A stretch of DNA of 10,020 bases from an uncultured Chloroflexota bacterium. GTDB lineage: Bacteria; Chloroflexota; Dehalococcoidia; UBA3495. The DNA is taken from the NCBI GenBank assembly GCA_913052545.1, contig CAJXEF010000076.1, forward strand, positions 1-10,020. The letters run 5' to 3'. Below, piece by piece: positions 1 to 6,999 of this stretch. The number at the start of each line of letters is the position of its first letter. The first letter of the stretch is position 1. A program made the position numbers and the translations under genes. The notes beneath the pieces are model-generated. The model was not told where the DNA came from and ran no database searches. It was given only the letters and a program-made list of their open reading frames with translations.

Positions 1-455
1 CCACGATCCTCTTGAGTGTATTCACCAACATGATATGCGTTCAAAGCGCGTTCGGGTCTATCAAAAAGATGGAATACAAACTGGGCCAAGGTCCTTTCCC
101 GTTCGGGCGACTCCCAACGTAGTTTATCCTCAGGGATCTGTCGGGTTGCCTTACAGGCTGCGGTCAGAATGGTTTCAAATTTTGAAATCATTCCGGGCAA
201 ATCTGCTTCGAAACTATCTTCGCTAGCAAGGTCAAAAAGACGTGATAGTTCCTTAGGGTTAAACCCTATAACTACCTCATCACCCCAAATGGTCACTGGC
301 ACTACTTTGAGACCTTTTTCCAGAAGCTCATTCATTGAAGACTGGTCATGTTCGACATCGCCGCTATCAAAATCAACCCCTCGATCCGAAAGAAACTCTT
401 TCGTTCTTCCACAAGTGAATCAACCAGGCCTCCAGTAAACTTTTGGTTTATTCAT
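1..455 (-). CDS. Glutaredoxin-like protein with DinB-like C-terminal region, candidate selenoprotein (partial, runs off left edge)
   Basis: Reading leftward from the ATG at 455-453 gives about 151 codons that stay open to the window edge except for one TGA (422-420, codon 12). The start is supported by AAGGA six bases upstream. The N-terminus has a glutaredoxin/NrdH-like fold signature: a first strand KVYWRPG, then (TGA)-F-T-C followed by GRTKEFL, a cis-proline motif VVPVT (Pro53), and VVIGFNPKELSRLF near residues 61-74, like the VVGF(D/N)P ending of glutaredoxins. In relatives the TGA position is the nucleophilic Cys of CxxC, so the protein would carry Sec12-x-x-Cys15. Residues about 85-151 (FETILTAACKATRQIPEDKL, then RERTLAQFVFHLFDRPERAL) resemble the helical DinB/YfiT-like superfamily, which includes thiol S-transferases. 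Role (inferred): thiol-disulfide exchange or thiol transfer in the cytoplasm. Sequence on both sides of the TGA fits the family with no other lesion, which argues against a pseudogene. The alternative is a point nonsense mutation or a sequencing error. Confidence 0.82.
387..403 (-). promoter_or_regulatory. Candidate bacterial SECIS hairpin
   Basis: On the minus strand CGAAAGA-GTT-TCTTTCG forms seven perfect pairs closing a three-base loop (or six pairs with loop AGTTT). It begins 16 nt after the UGA, and the loop starts after 23 nt. This meets the published bacterial SECIS rules: an apical loop of 3-14 nt, a G in the first two loop positions, and 16-37 nt between UGA and loop. The loop also carries GU, as in the E. 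coli fdhF element. I see no obvious bulged U. The hairpin lies inside the coding sequence (residues 18-23), as bacterial SECIS elements do. Confidence 0.7.
420..422 (-). other. In-frame UGA proposed to encode selenocysteine (Sec12)
   Basis: The codon sits between ...WRPG and FTCGRTKEFL, exactly at the first cysteine of a glutaredoxin CxxC motif. A Cys-to-Sec replacement at a redox nucleophile is the classic selenoprotein signature, and TGA is one base from the Cys codons TGT and TGC. If read as a stop, the product would be an 11-residue peptide, although about 139 conserved-looking codons follow. TGA also ends the amidohydrolase gene at 7837-7839, so reassignment of TGA to Trp throughout the genome looks unlikely. 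selA, selB, selC and selD are not in this window. Confidence 0.78.
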
Positions 456-472
456 TATCTGTCCTTCAGAAT

Positions 473-502
473 ATTATCTATAATTTATCAAACCTATGTT
501 AA
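473..502 (-). promoter_or_regulatory. Possible sigma70-type promoter for the glutaredoxin-like gene
   Basis: TTAACA (502-497, 5/6 to consensus) and GATAAT (478-473, 5/6) are separated by 18 bases. Transcription would begin near 466, leaving a very short leader in which the AAGGA Shine-Dalgarno (466-462) lies almost at the 5' end. The gap to the mfd stop is 87 bases, with no clear terminator, so read-through from mfd is also possible. Confidence 0.4.
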
Positions 503-542
503 GAATTTCGCGACTTTATGTAAAGAAAATGTCGACAGCCAA

Positions 543-3500
543 TTAACCCTGATCAGCCATACTGTTTAAAGTTTTCAAGAAAACCTGCAATCTATCTAAG
601 ATTAAAGCAAACCTAGCTACATTCTCTTCGTCTGATCCTTTAACCGACACCTGTAGTTGCTGATTACCGACTTTTACTGACGGCCCGAGAGCCCTCTGCA
701 ACGGTGTCCGGGCGCTACCAACCGCATTTCTAAAATTCAAAGTAATAACATTTTTGCTATGTGATACAGATTCCGCCCCAACATTAGAGGCCGAAGTACG
801 TATTTCGGTCAATTTAAGCAGGTCTTCCGCCTTCTTAGGCAATGCACCAAAACGATCTTTTAGCTCTTCACTGATCTCTGACACTTGCTCGCGAGTAGAA
901 ACTTTGGCTAATTTTTGATAAATAGCCATTCGTGTGGGCATATGTTCTACATAATCTTCGGGTATACTGGCAATCAAAGGTAGATCAATCCGTGGCAATT
1001 CTGGTGTAGATGGTTTTGATTCCGGTTCCCTACCTTCGCTCAACATTAACTCATTCACGGCCTCCTGTAACAGTTGACCATACAGTTCCATTCCAACTGC
1101 ATGAATCTGTCCGCTTTGAGCCGCCCCAAGCATATTTCCAGCTCCCCTGATTTCGAGGTCGCGCATGGCTATCCTGAATCCTGACCCGAGATCTGAAGCC
1201 TCTAATATAGCCTCTATTCGTTGCTCTGCAGCTTGAGTTATCCGGCGTCCGCGAGGAACTAACAGATAGGCATATGCTCTGTGATCGCCTCTGCCGACTC
1301 TACCTCTAAGCTGGTATAGCTGGGACAGACCAAATCTATCGGCCCTGTCCAGGATCAGTGTATTAACATTTGGCATGTCTAAACCAGACTCTATAATCGT
1401 AGTACAAACTAGGACATCCGCCTCTCCTTTTCCAAATGCAACCATAACATCTTCTAATTCGGATTCTGGCATCTGACCGTGTCCGATCAAAAATCTGGCC
1501 TGTGGAACCAACTCAGATAGTTCTGCAGTTGTTTGTTGTATGGTCCTAACCCGGTTATGAAGAAAGAACACTTGTCCATCGCGTTCTAATTCCCTTAGTA
1601 TGGCTTCTTTTATGATATCTTCGTTGTATTCGGAGACAACAGTTTTTACTGGTAATCTCGCCTCAGGGGCAGTATGCATCACACTCATGTCTCGGATGCC
1701 AGACAGCGCCATATGCAATGTCCTGGGTATAGGAGTAGCACTAAGAGTAAGAATATCCACTTCTTTTCTAAGCTGCTTTAGCCGCTCTTTGTGACCAACC
1801 CCAAACCGTTGTTCTTCATCCACTACGACCAACCCAAGATTCTTAAAGCTTACATCTTTTTGAAGTAATCTGTGGGTACCTATAACTATGTCGACACTGC
1901 CCTGTTCTATCCCTGAAACAACTTCTTTTTGCTCTTGTGGTGTTCTAAAACGACTCAACACTTCCACATTGATCGGAAACGTGCCAAGCCTATCAGTGAA
2001 AGTCGTGTAATGTTGCTGTGCTAAGACAGTCGTTGGTACTAGAATGCCGACTTGCATCCCTTCGGATACCGTTTTGAACGCGGCGCGCAAGGCCACCTCC
2101 GTTTTACCATACCCAACATCACCGCAAATTATCCGATCCATAGATTTACTCTGTTCCATATCCTGCTTGACTTCTTCTATAGCCCTTGACTGATCAGGAG
2201 TTTCTTCAAAAGGAAAAGAGTCTTCTAATTCCTGCTGCCAAACTGTATCGGCAGAAAATTCATGGCCCTCAGCCAGTTCACGAGCAGCATACAATTGCAG
2301 TAATTCCTGCGCTAATTCCTTGGTAGCATCCTTCGCACGTTCTTTAATCCTTGTCCAATCCGCTGTACCTAGTCTCGTTAAATTTGGAGGATGGTCTTGG
2401 GCGCCCATGTACGCACCTACGCGGTCTAAATGATCGGTTGGCACATATAACTTATCGCTATCAGCGTACTCTAAAACTAGATATTCCTTCTCCTCCCCGT
2501 CTTCAGACATGGTGGTTGTGCCAGAAAATTTGGCCACGCCGTGATCTACGTGTACCACAAAACTATCCGGTATTAATTCGGACAGCACTATTTCCCTGCC
2601 TAATTCGCTCCTTGACCGTTGAGGGCGACGCCCTCGCTCTTTGACAGTACCGAATAACTCCCTATCAGTTATTAAAATTAATGAATTAGGTGCCCCATCA
2701 TCATCAGGATTAAGCCCACCGAGCGACCACCCTTCTCTCAAGGAACCCGAAACCAGGTAGATTCTTCCTTTCTGCGGAGGTTCTCCTCTTCCAATACCCT
2801 CTGATGAAGCTACCCCTACTCCAGATTCGCTTAAAATTTCCGTTAGACGACCTAGACCGTGTTGAGTAGCAACTATTACCGATTGACCAGACCGTTGGCA
2901 ATTTGCCATATCATTACTAAACTGATCCAATTGCCCATAATAATGGTTGACTGTTTCAAAGATCGGGTCGCTCTCTACGGTCAATTCCATGCCTTCGGAC
3001 TGAGCAACCTGAAGGTGGCTTTGCAGTAACACAGAGCGAGACCCCTTAGCCTTCATTTTCGACGAAAAGTCAGACCACGGAAGATATGGAGGAGGAAAGT
3101 TCAGCGGCAACTGACGTCGTTGTTCCCTACTGAATCGCATACGTCCAAACTTCTCATCCTGCTCTATCCCTTCATCCTCTATCTGTGCAGGACGGTCGAG
3201 AACCAGTAATCCTTTTGCCGGAACATAATCTAAAAGTGATGAGCTATTTAGTAATCCATTGTAAAAATGGAGTAACTCCAAATCGGGATTTGATAAAAGA
3301 GTAACCAGTTCATCTTCCATCCGATTCCGTAGATCATCGTCACAATTTTCTAAATCAATACTATGTATACGATGTTCTAATTCAGAAGACTCGAGGACAC
3401 CAGGCAATTGCTCCCGAGCAGGTATTATGTTCACGCATTCAACAGGTCCAATCGACCTTTGAGTGACTGGATCGAACTGCCGAATGGTATCTACCTCATC

Positions 3501-4145
3501 GTCCCACAACTCTATCCTAAGCGGGTAATCACCATTTGGAGGAAAAACATCTATTATCCCTCCTCGTTGGCTAAAAGTTCCCTGAGTCTCGACCAACGGT
3601 TCGTGTCTGTAACCTAGATTGATCCAATCTACCAGCAACTCATCAACTTTTCCTATCCTAGAACCAACCTTTAGATTTTTATGAGGGTTGTAGTCCTGCA
3701 AAATCGTTTCTGGACTGAGCGTTAATCTAAGTGCAGAACCTATAGATGTAACAACCAATGGAGGAAGACTAGTAGGTTTATCCACTTCATCCAAATTACA
3801 TTTTGCCAACGCAGACAAGGTAACTAACCGTTGATTGCTTGTCCTAACATCTACGGCTAGCCGTTCAAATGGAAGAACTTCAGGTTCAGGAAGGAGATAA
3901 ACAAACTCATCCTCTCCACCTAAATACGTAACCAGCTCATCATAAATACGCCTGGATTCGTCCGGACGTGGAGTCAGAACGATAATAGGAATTTGAAGCT
4001 CTGACCACAAAGCTGCTAAATATGCAGGCTTAGTTCCTGTTCTAAATCCTATTGTTGAAGTCAGTGCATCTGATCTGACTTCTTCTATGTGACGTTTAAA
4101 CTCCGGATGAAGTTTTATTGATTCTAATAATCCAGTAAGAGCCAT
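543..4145 (-). CDS. mfd: Transcription-repair coupling factor Mfd
   Basis: This 1200-residue protein is close to the usual family length (about 1150). Mfd is an ATP-driven translocase that binds RNA polymerase stalled at DNA damage, pushes it off and recruits UvrA for nucleotide-excision repair. Domains in order: a UvrB-homologous N-terminal module (about 1-350) with no working Walker A (GFRTGTKPAYLAAL near 33); a CarD/RNA-polymerase-interacting domain around 520-620 (FVVHVDHGVAKFSG, EYLVLEYADSDKLYVP); a superfamily 2 translocase with Walker A GDVGYGKT at 675-682, DEEQ at 776-779, TLSATPIPRTL, and the RecG/Mfd-type motif LYQLRGRVGRG; and a C-terminal TRCF domain (about 1050-1150, YVEHMPTRMAIYQKLA). 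The stop is TAA. No strong Shine-Dalgarno lies directly upstream: AGAAGG is 15 bases from the ATG. It is transcribed divergently from proB and lies upstream of the glutaredoxin-like gene on the same strand. Confidence 0.97.
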   Translation of the reverse strand: MALTGLLESIKLHPEFKRHIEEVRSDALTSTIGFRTGTKPAYLAALWSELQIPIIVLTPRPDESRRIYDELVTYLGGEDEFVYLLPEPEVLPFERLAVDVRTSNQRLVTLSALAKCNLDEVDKPTSLPPLVVTSIGSALRLTLSPETILQDYNPHKNLKVGSRIGKVDELLVDWINLGYRHEPLVETQGTFSQRGGIIDVFPPNGDYPLRIELWDDEVDTIRQFDPVTQRSIGPVECVNIIPAREQLPGVLESSELEHRIHSIDLENCDDDLRNRMEDELVTLLSNPDLELLHFYNGLLNSSSLLDYVPAKGLLVLDRPAQIEDEGIEQDEKFGRMRFSREQRRQLPLNFPPPYLPWSDFSSKMKAKGSRSVLLQSHLQVAQSEGMELTVESDPIFETVNHYYGQLDQFSNDMANCQRSGQSVIVATQHGLGRLTEILSESGVGVASSEGIGRGEPPQKGRIYLVSGSLREGWSLGGLNPDDDGAPNSLILITDRELFGTVKERGRRPQRSRSELGREIVLSELIPDSFVVHVDHGVAKFSGTTTMSEDGEEKEYLVLEYADSDKLYVPTDHLDRVGAYMGAQDHPPNLTRLGTADWTRIKERAKDATKELAQELLQLYAARELAEGHEFSADTVWQQELEDSFPFEETPDQSRAIEEVKQDMEQSKSMDRIICGDVGYGKTEVALRAAFKTVSEGMQVGILVPTTVLAQQHYTTFTDRLGTFPINVEVLSRFRTPQEQKEVVSGIEQGSVDIVIGTHRLLQKDVSFKNLGLVVVDEEQRFGVGHKERLKQLRKEVDILTLSATPIPRTLHMALSGIRDMSVMHTAPEARLPVKTVVSEYNEDIIKEAILRELERDGQVFFLHNRVRTIQQTTAELSELVPQARFLIGHGQMPESELEDVMVAFGKGEADVLVCTTIIESGLDMPNVNTLILDRADRFGLSQLYQLRGRVGRGDHRAYAYLLVPRGRRITQAAEQRIEAILEASDLGSGFRIAMRDLEIRGAGNMLGAAQSGQIHAVGMELYGQLLQEAVNELMLSEGREPESKPSTPELPRIDLPLIASIPEDYVEHMPTRMAIYQKLAKVSTREQVSEISEELKDRFGALPKKAEDLLKLTEIRTSASNVGAESVSHSKNVITLNFRNAVGSARTPLQRALGPSVKVGNQQLQVSVKGSDEENVARFALILDRLQVFLKTLNSMADQG

Positions 4146-4157
4146 AATATTTTGTCT

Positions 4158-4253
4158 TTACCTTCTGAACGCTACCAACCACAAAAACCCATATGCAACT
4201 AAATTTGCACTGGCAACTGATTGGGTTATCTCTATTCTAATATTTAGCCGCAC
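4158..4253 (-). CDS. Possible small hydrophobic ORF immediately upstream of mfd
   Basis: A GTG at 4253-4251 (or TTG at 4262-4260) opens a 31- to 34-residue frame ending in TAA, 12 bases before the mfd ATG. Its C-terminal half, NLVAYGFLWLVAFRR, looks like one short membrane helix followed by two arginines, the layout of CcmD-like small membrane proteins. The resemblance is loose. There is no convincing ribosome-binding site for either start. The family link is speculation, and chance is the main alternative. Confidence 0.18.
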   Translation of the reverse strand: MRLNIRIEITQSVASANLVAYGFLWLVAFRR

Positions 4254-4262
4254 GTTGAACAA
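4234..4262 (-). promoter_or_regulatory. mfd: Weak candidate promoter for mfd
   Basis: TTGTTC (4262-4257, 3/6) and TAGAAT (4239-4234, 5/6) are 17 bases apart and would start transcription near 4227, about 80 bases before the mfd ATG. The -35 is poor. No better minus-strand promoter was found in the 188-base divergent gap. Confidence 0.28.
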
Positions 4263-4296
4263 GCCAATCTAAAGGTTTATCCATCACATCAGACAT
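4237..4296 (-). CDS. Possible 19-residue micro-ORF upstream of mfd
   Basis: ATG at 4296-4294 encodes MSDVMDKPLDWLVQRAAKY and ends in TAG. AAGG lies six bases upstream of the ATG, a well-placed Shine-Dalgarno, better than the one for mfd itself. The peptide has no recognisable domain. It overlaps, in another frame, a hydrophobic open stretch that ends just before mfd. It could be a leader peptide, the N-terminus of a frameshifted small protein, or chance. Spacing and codons alone cannot settle this. Confidence 0.25.
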   Translation of the reverse strand: MSDVMDKPLDWLVQRAAKY

Positions 4297-4326
4297 TAAT
4301 CACCTTAATATCTTACGCTATACCCA

Positions 4327-4335
4327 TGTTATAAT
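4327..4335 (+). promoter_or_regulatory. proB: Extended -10 promoter for proB
   Basis: TGTTATAAT matches the extended -10 consensus TGnTATAAT exactly. A weak -35-like TTAATA lies at 4305-4310 (19-base spacer), but an extended -10 does not need a good -35. Transcription should start near 4342. The TATAAT overlaps the first in-frame ATG (4334-4336), so that ATG would lie upstream of the transcript start. Confidence 0.65.
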
Positions 4336-4347
4336 GTGGCTATTAAC

Positions 4348-4377
4348 TGACCTGCTCAAGAATGAGTTTCATGGTCA
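4348..4377 (+). promoter_or_regulatory. Two-tier hairpin at the 5' end of the proB leader
   Basis: TGACC (4348-4352) pairs with GGTCA (4373-4377). Inside it GCTCA (4354-4358) pairs with TGAGT (4363-4367, one G-U pair) around an AGAA loop, with a lopsided 1x5 internal loop. The structure starts about six bases after the predicted transcript start and ends eight bases before the proB Shine-Dalgarno. No T-run follows, so it is not a terminator. It may stabilise the mRNA or influence ribosome access. It does not match a riboswitch class that I recognise. Confidence 0.35.
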
Positions 4378-4384
4378 TAAAAAT

Positions 4385-4389
4385 AAGGA
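4385..4389 (+). promoter_or_regulatory. proB: Ribosome-binding site that selects the proB start
   Basis: AAGGA lies ten bases before the GTG at 4400. It is the only good Shine-Dalgarno between the promoter and the conserved kinase domain, and therefore favours GTG 4400 over ATG 4334 and over the GTG at 4469, which has only a weak AAGAAAA upstream. Confidence 0.5.
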
Positions 4390-4399
4390 CGTCACAACT

Positions 4400-5608
4400 G
4401 TGAACTCCTTCAACAGACCAACTTCTAACTATAACCACCATCCCGATTCGGATCTCGACCAAGAAAAAGTGGAAACAATCTATAAACGTGTTGTGATTAA
4501 GGCCGGTACGAGTGTACTTACGGGCGACTCCACAAGTGAGATTTTAGACCAGGGCAGAATGGCGGACCTAGTATTTCAGCTCAGTCAACTAAACCTCACC
4601 AATTCCACTGAGGTTCTTTTAGTCAGTTCAGGAGCTATCGCCGCCGGCAGAGAAATATTGGGACAAGCTACCAATGTCAATCATGGCAGAAATATAATCA
4701 ATCGGCAGATGTTAGCAGCCATCGGTCAAGGTAGACTTATACACCTGTATCAAGAACTATTTGCCAAACAAAACGTACAGGTAGCCCAAACATTATTAAC
4801 CGTTAACGATATATCGGAGCGCCATTCTTACCTCAATCTTCGAAACACATTACTAGGATTACTTGAGCTCAACATAATTCCCATCCTAAACGAAAATGAC
4901 GTAGTTGCTGTGGATGAAATCGGGGAAGTCTTTGGCGACAACGATAGACTCTCAGCCCTTGTAGCAACCCTTGTAGATGCTGATCTGCTCGTGATCTTGA
5001 CTGACATAGACGGACTGTATACATCCGATCCAAAAACTAATCCCAAGGCAAACCTTGTACCGATAGTCGAATTAATAGACTCTACCGTAGACTCAATGGT
5101 AGGAGAACATTTGAACCCTTTATCTAGGGGCGGCATGTTCACAAAGATCCAGGCAGCTCGATTGGTCACCACCGCTGGTATACCGATGATAATTTGCAAT
5201 GGTAACACCACGGATTCTATCCTCAAGGCTGTTACCGGAGATACTAATGGAACTCTCTTTCGACCCGCAGGAGGAAAACTAGAAGCACGCAAGCGATGGA
5301 TGCTCAGCCAGGCGAAAGATACGGAATCAGGTGAAATATTAATTGACCAGGGGGCAGTTAGGGCCCTAGTAGAAAACCGAGTCAGCTTGTTACCCGCAGG
5401 TATAATGGACGTTCAGGGACAGTTCGAACGAGGAGAAATCCTGTTTATTACAGATAATAACGGTACTCACATTGCCTGCGGGATAGCTAATTATAGTTCA
5501 TCAGATATCATTTCAATCAAGGGGTCCCGTTCAGACAGAATCCTTGACTTATTAGGTTATTATTTTGGTCAAGAAGTTGTTCATCGTAATAATATAGTTC
5601 TGTTATAA
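4400..5608 (+). CDS. proB: Glutamate 5-kinase ProB
   Basis: ProB phosphorylates glutamate with ATP to gamma-glutamyl phosphate, the first and usually feedback-inhibited step of proline synthesis. From GTG 4400 the product is 402 residues. The frame also opens at ATG 4334 (424 residues), but that codon overlaps the -10 box. GTG 4469 would give 379 residues, nearer the usual 370. Amino-acid-kinase signatures: VVIKAGTSVLTG with the phosphate-binding Lys at residue 34, LVSSGAIAAGREILG, NENDVVAVDEIGEVFGDND, LLVILTDIDGLYTSDP, and the G(G/M)xxK-type SRGGMFTKIQAA. The last 80 or so residues (GEILIDQGAVRALVENRVSL, RGEILFITD) form a PUA domain, as in the E. coli-type enzyme. The first 25 or so residues are polar, rich in Asn, His and Asp, and unlike the family core, so part of them may be untranslated. 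proA follows after 91 bases, consistent with one operon. Confidence 0.93.
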   Translation: MNSFNRPTSNYNHHPDSDLDQEKVETIYKRVVIKAGTSVLTGDSTSEILDQGRMADLVFQLSQLNLTNSTEVLLVSSGAIAAGREILGQATNVNHGRNIINRQMLAAIGQGRLIHLYQELFAKQNVQVAQTLLTVNDISERHSYLNLRNTLLGLLELNIIPILNENDVVAVDEIGEVFGDNDRLSALVATLVDADLLVILTDIDGLYTSDPKTNPKANLVPIVELIDSTVDSMVGEHLNPLSRGGMFTKIQAARLVTTAGIPMIICNGNTTDSILKAVTGDTNGTLFRPAGGKLEARKRWMLSQAKDTESGEILIDQGAVRALVENRVSLLPAGIMDVQGQFERGEILFITDNNGTHIACGIANYSSSDIISIKGSRSDRILDLLGYYFGQEVVHRNNIVLL

Positions 5609-5699
5609 GTTGAGAAACTCATATATCAATCGAACCTGTATTAATTAATTTCATTGCAAGAGACCGTTATTAATAAGCACAACCCGAAAGAAGAAAGTT

Positions 5700-6980
5700 A
5701 TGACACCAATAACCACTAAAGAAAACCTCATTTCAATGGGTATATCTGCACAAGCAGCATCACGGAAGCTGTCAAGGCTATCAGATTACGTCAAAGTTCA
5801 AGTCCTTAATAACATAGCCCAAGCTCTAGAAAGCAACCACGACTCTGTAATAAAAGCCAACCAAACTGATTTCCAGCAAGCTAAATCTGAAGGAATGGCT
5901 GAAGCTATGTTGGATAGGCTCTTGCTGACTCCAGAACGGCTACTTGCCACCGCCAAAGAAGTCCGAAATGTAGCCGAATTAGTAGATCCAGTCGGCCAAA
6001 TAATAGAAACTAACACTTTACCAAACGGCCTAGTAATGGAAAAGAAGAGGGTGCCCCTAGGTGTAATCGGTAGTATTTACGAAAGTCGGCCTAATGTGAC
6101 GGTAGATATCGCTAGTTTATGTATAAAATCGGGAAATGCTTGTTTACTCAGAGGCGGTAAGGAAAGCCTTTATTCCAATACAGCCCTCATCCATTTAATT
6201 CAGCGAGGTATAGAGGAGTCCGGGCTTCCCATTGAATCAGTACAGTTCATTGATAACCCGGATAGAGATCTGGTTACAGCCATGTTGAACATGAAAGGAT
6301 ATATCAACTTGCTGATCCCAAGAGGAGGCAGCGGGCTGGTTAATTTCGTCGGTCAAAATGCGACTATGCCCGTGGTAACCGGTGGAGTCGGAGTCTGTCA
6401 TACTTATGTAGATTCACATGCGAATCAGGAAAAAGCTAGAAAAATCATATTTAACGCGAAGGTACAACGACCTACAGTATGTAATGCTCTGGATACAATT
6501 ATCGTGCATAAAGATATAGCTCCAGCAATTCTGCCGTCCCTGGCCCAAGAGCTATGCAGCGTTGGCGTCGAATTAAGATGTGATGCGAGGGCTATAGCAA
6601 TGGTGGGACCTACCAAAAGTCTTAATGTAATCCCGGCAAATTCTGATGACTGGGGAACCGAGTTTCTTTCGCTGGTAGCTGCAGTCAGGGTAGTCGATTC
6701 ACTACAAGATGCACTAGATCACATTGAACAACACGGATCTGGCCACTCCGAAGCCATAGTTACTGAAGATACTACATCAGGAGAGAGATTCCTAAATGAA
6801 GTAGATGCAGCAGCAGTTTACTTGAACGCTAGCACGAGATTTACCGACGGCTCTCAATTCGGGCTCGGAGCTGAAGTCGGAATCAGCACTCAAAAATTTC
6901 ACGCTCGCGGCCCAATGGGATTAGCTGAACTCACATCCTATAAATGGGTAATCAAAGGTTCAGGCCAGATCAGAGAGTAA
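5700..6980 (+). CDS. proA: Gamma-glutamyl phosphate reductase ProA
   Basis: ProA reduces gamma-glutamyl phosphate with NADPH to glutamate 5-semialdehyde, which cyclises to pyrroline-5-carboxylate for ProC. The 426-residue length is typical (about 415-420). It has the aldehyde-dehydrogenase-like fold: VPLGVIGSIYESRPNVTVDIASLCIKSGNA in the cofactor-binding half, LLIPRGGSGLV, the catalytic Cys261 in QRPTVCNALDTI, and HGSGHSEAI plus YLNASTRFTDG and LGAEVGISTQKFHARGPMGL near the C-terminus. The ATG follows a purine-rich GAAAGAAGAAAG. ProB and ProA commonly act as a pair that protects the labile phosphate, which fits their adjacency. The stop is TAA. The amidohydrolase begins 19 bases later. Confidence 0.97.
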   Translation: MTPITTKENLISMGISAQAASRKLSRLSDYVKVQVLNNIAQALESNHDSVIKANQTDFQQAKSEGMAEAMLDRLLLTPERLLATAKEVRNVAELVDPVGQIIETNTLPNGLVMEKKRVPLGVIGSIYESRPNVTVDIASLCIKSGNACLLRGGKESLYSNTALIHLIQRGIEESGLPIESVQFIDNPDRDLVTAMLNMKGYINLLIPRGGSGLVNFVGQNATMPVVTGGVGVCHTYVDSHANQEKARKIIFNAKVQRPTVCNALDTIIVHKDIAPAILPSLAQELCSVGVELRCDARAIAMVGPTKSLNVIPANSDDWGTEFLSLVAAVRVVDSLQDALDHIEQHGSGHSEAIVTEDTTSGERFLNEVDAAAVYLNASTRFTDGSQFGLGAEVGISTQKFHARGPMGLAELTSYKWVIKGSGQIRE

Positions 6981-6999
6981 AATTTTGAAGTAGTATGCA

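Noticed and set aside
420..422. Reading the TGA as a tryptophan codon under an altered genetic code
   Set aside because: TGA ends the amidohydrolase right after a family-typical C-terminus, and Trp at this site would destroy the CxxC nucleophile. Sec fits better.
420..455. An 11-residue leader peptide ending at the TGA
   Set aside because: Its residues (KVYWRPG) are the first strand of the glutaredoxin fold and run in frame into the rest of the domain.
514..525. Short palindrome CTTTA-TG-TAAAG between mfd and the glutaredoxin-like gene as an operator or terminator
   Set aside because: It is AT-rich, only five pairs, has no T-run and is a single copy, so chance is a sufficient explanation.
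35..569. Three plus-strand open frames of 63-89 residues at the left edge
   Set aside because: They lie antisense to the glutaredoxin-like gene, whose translation shows clear family motifs. Their own translations show none.
4828..5292. A 154-residue minus-strand frame inside proB
   Set aside because: It is a shadow of proB, which has unambiguous kinase and PUA motifs. The antisense translation has no recognisable domain.
5609..5640. TGAG-AAA-CTCA hairpin after proB as a terminator
   Set aside because: The stem has only four pairs and is not followed by a T-run, and the spacing to proA fits a shared transcript.
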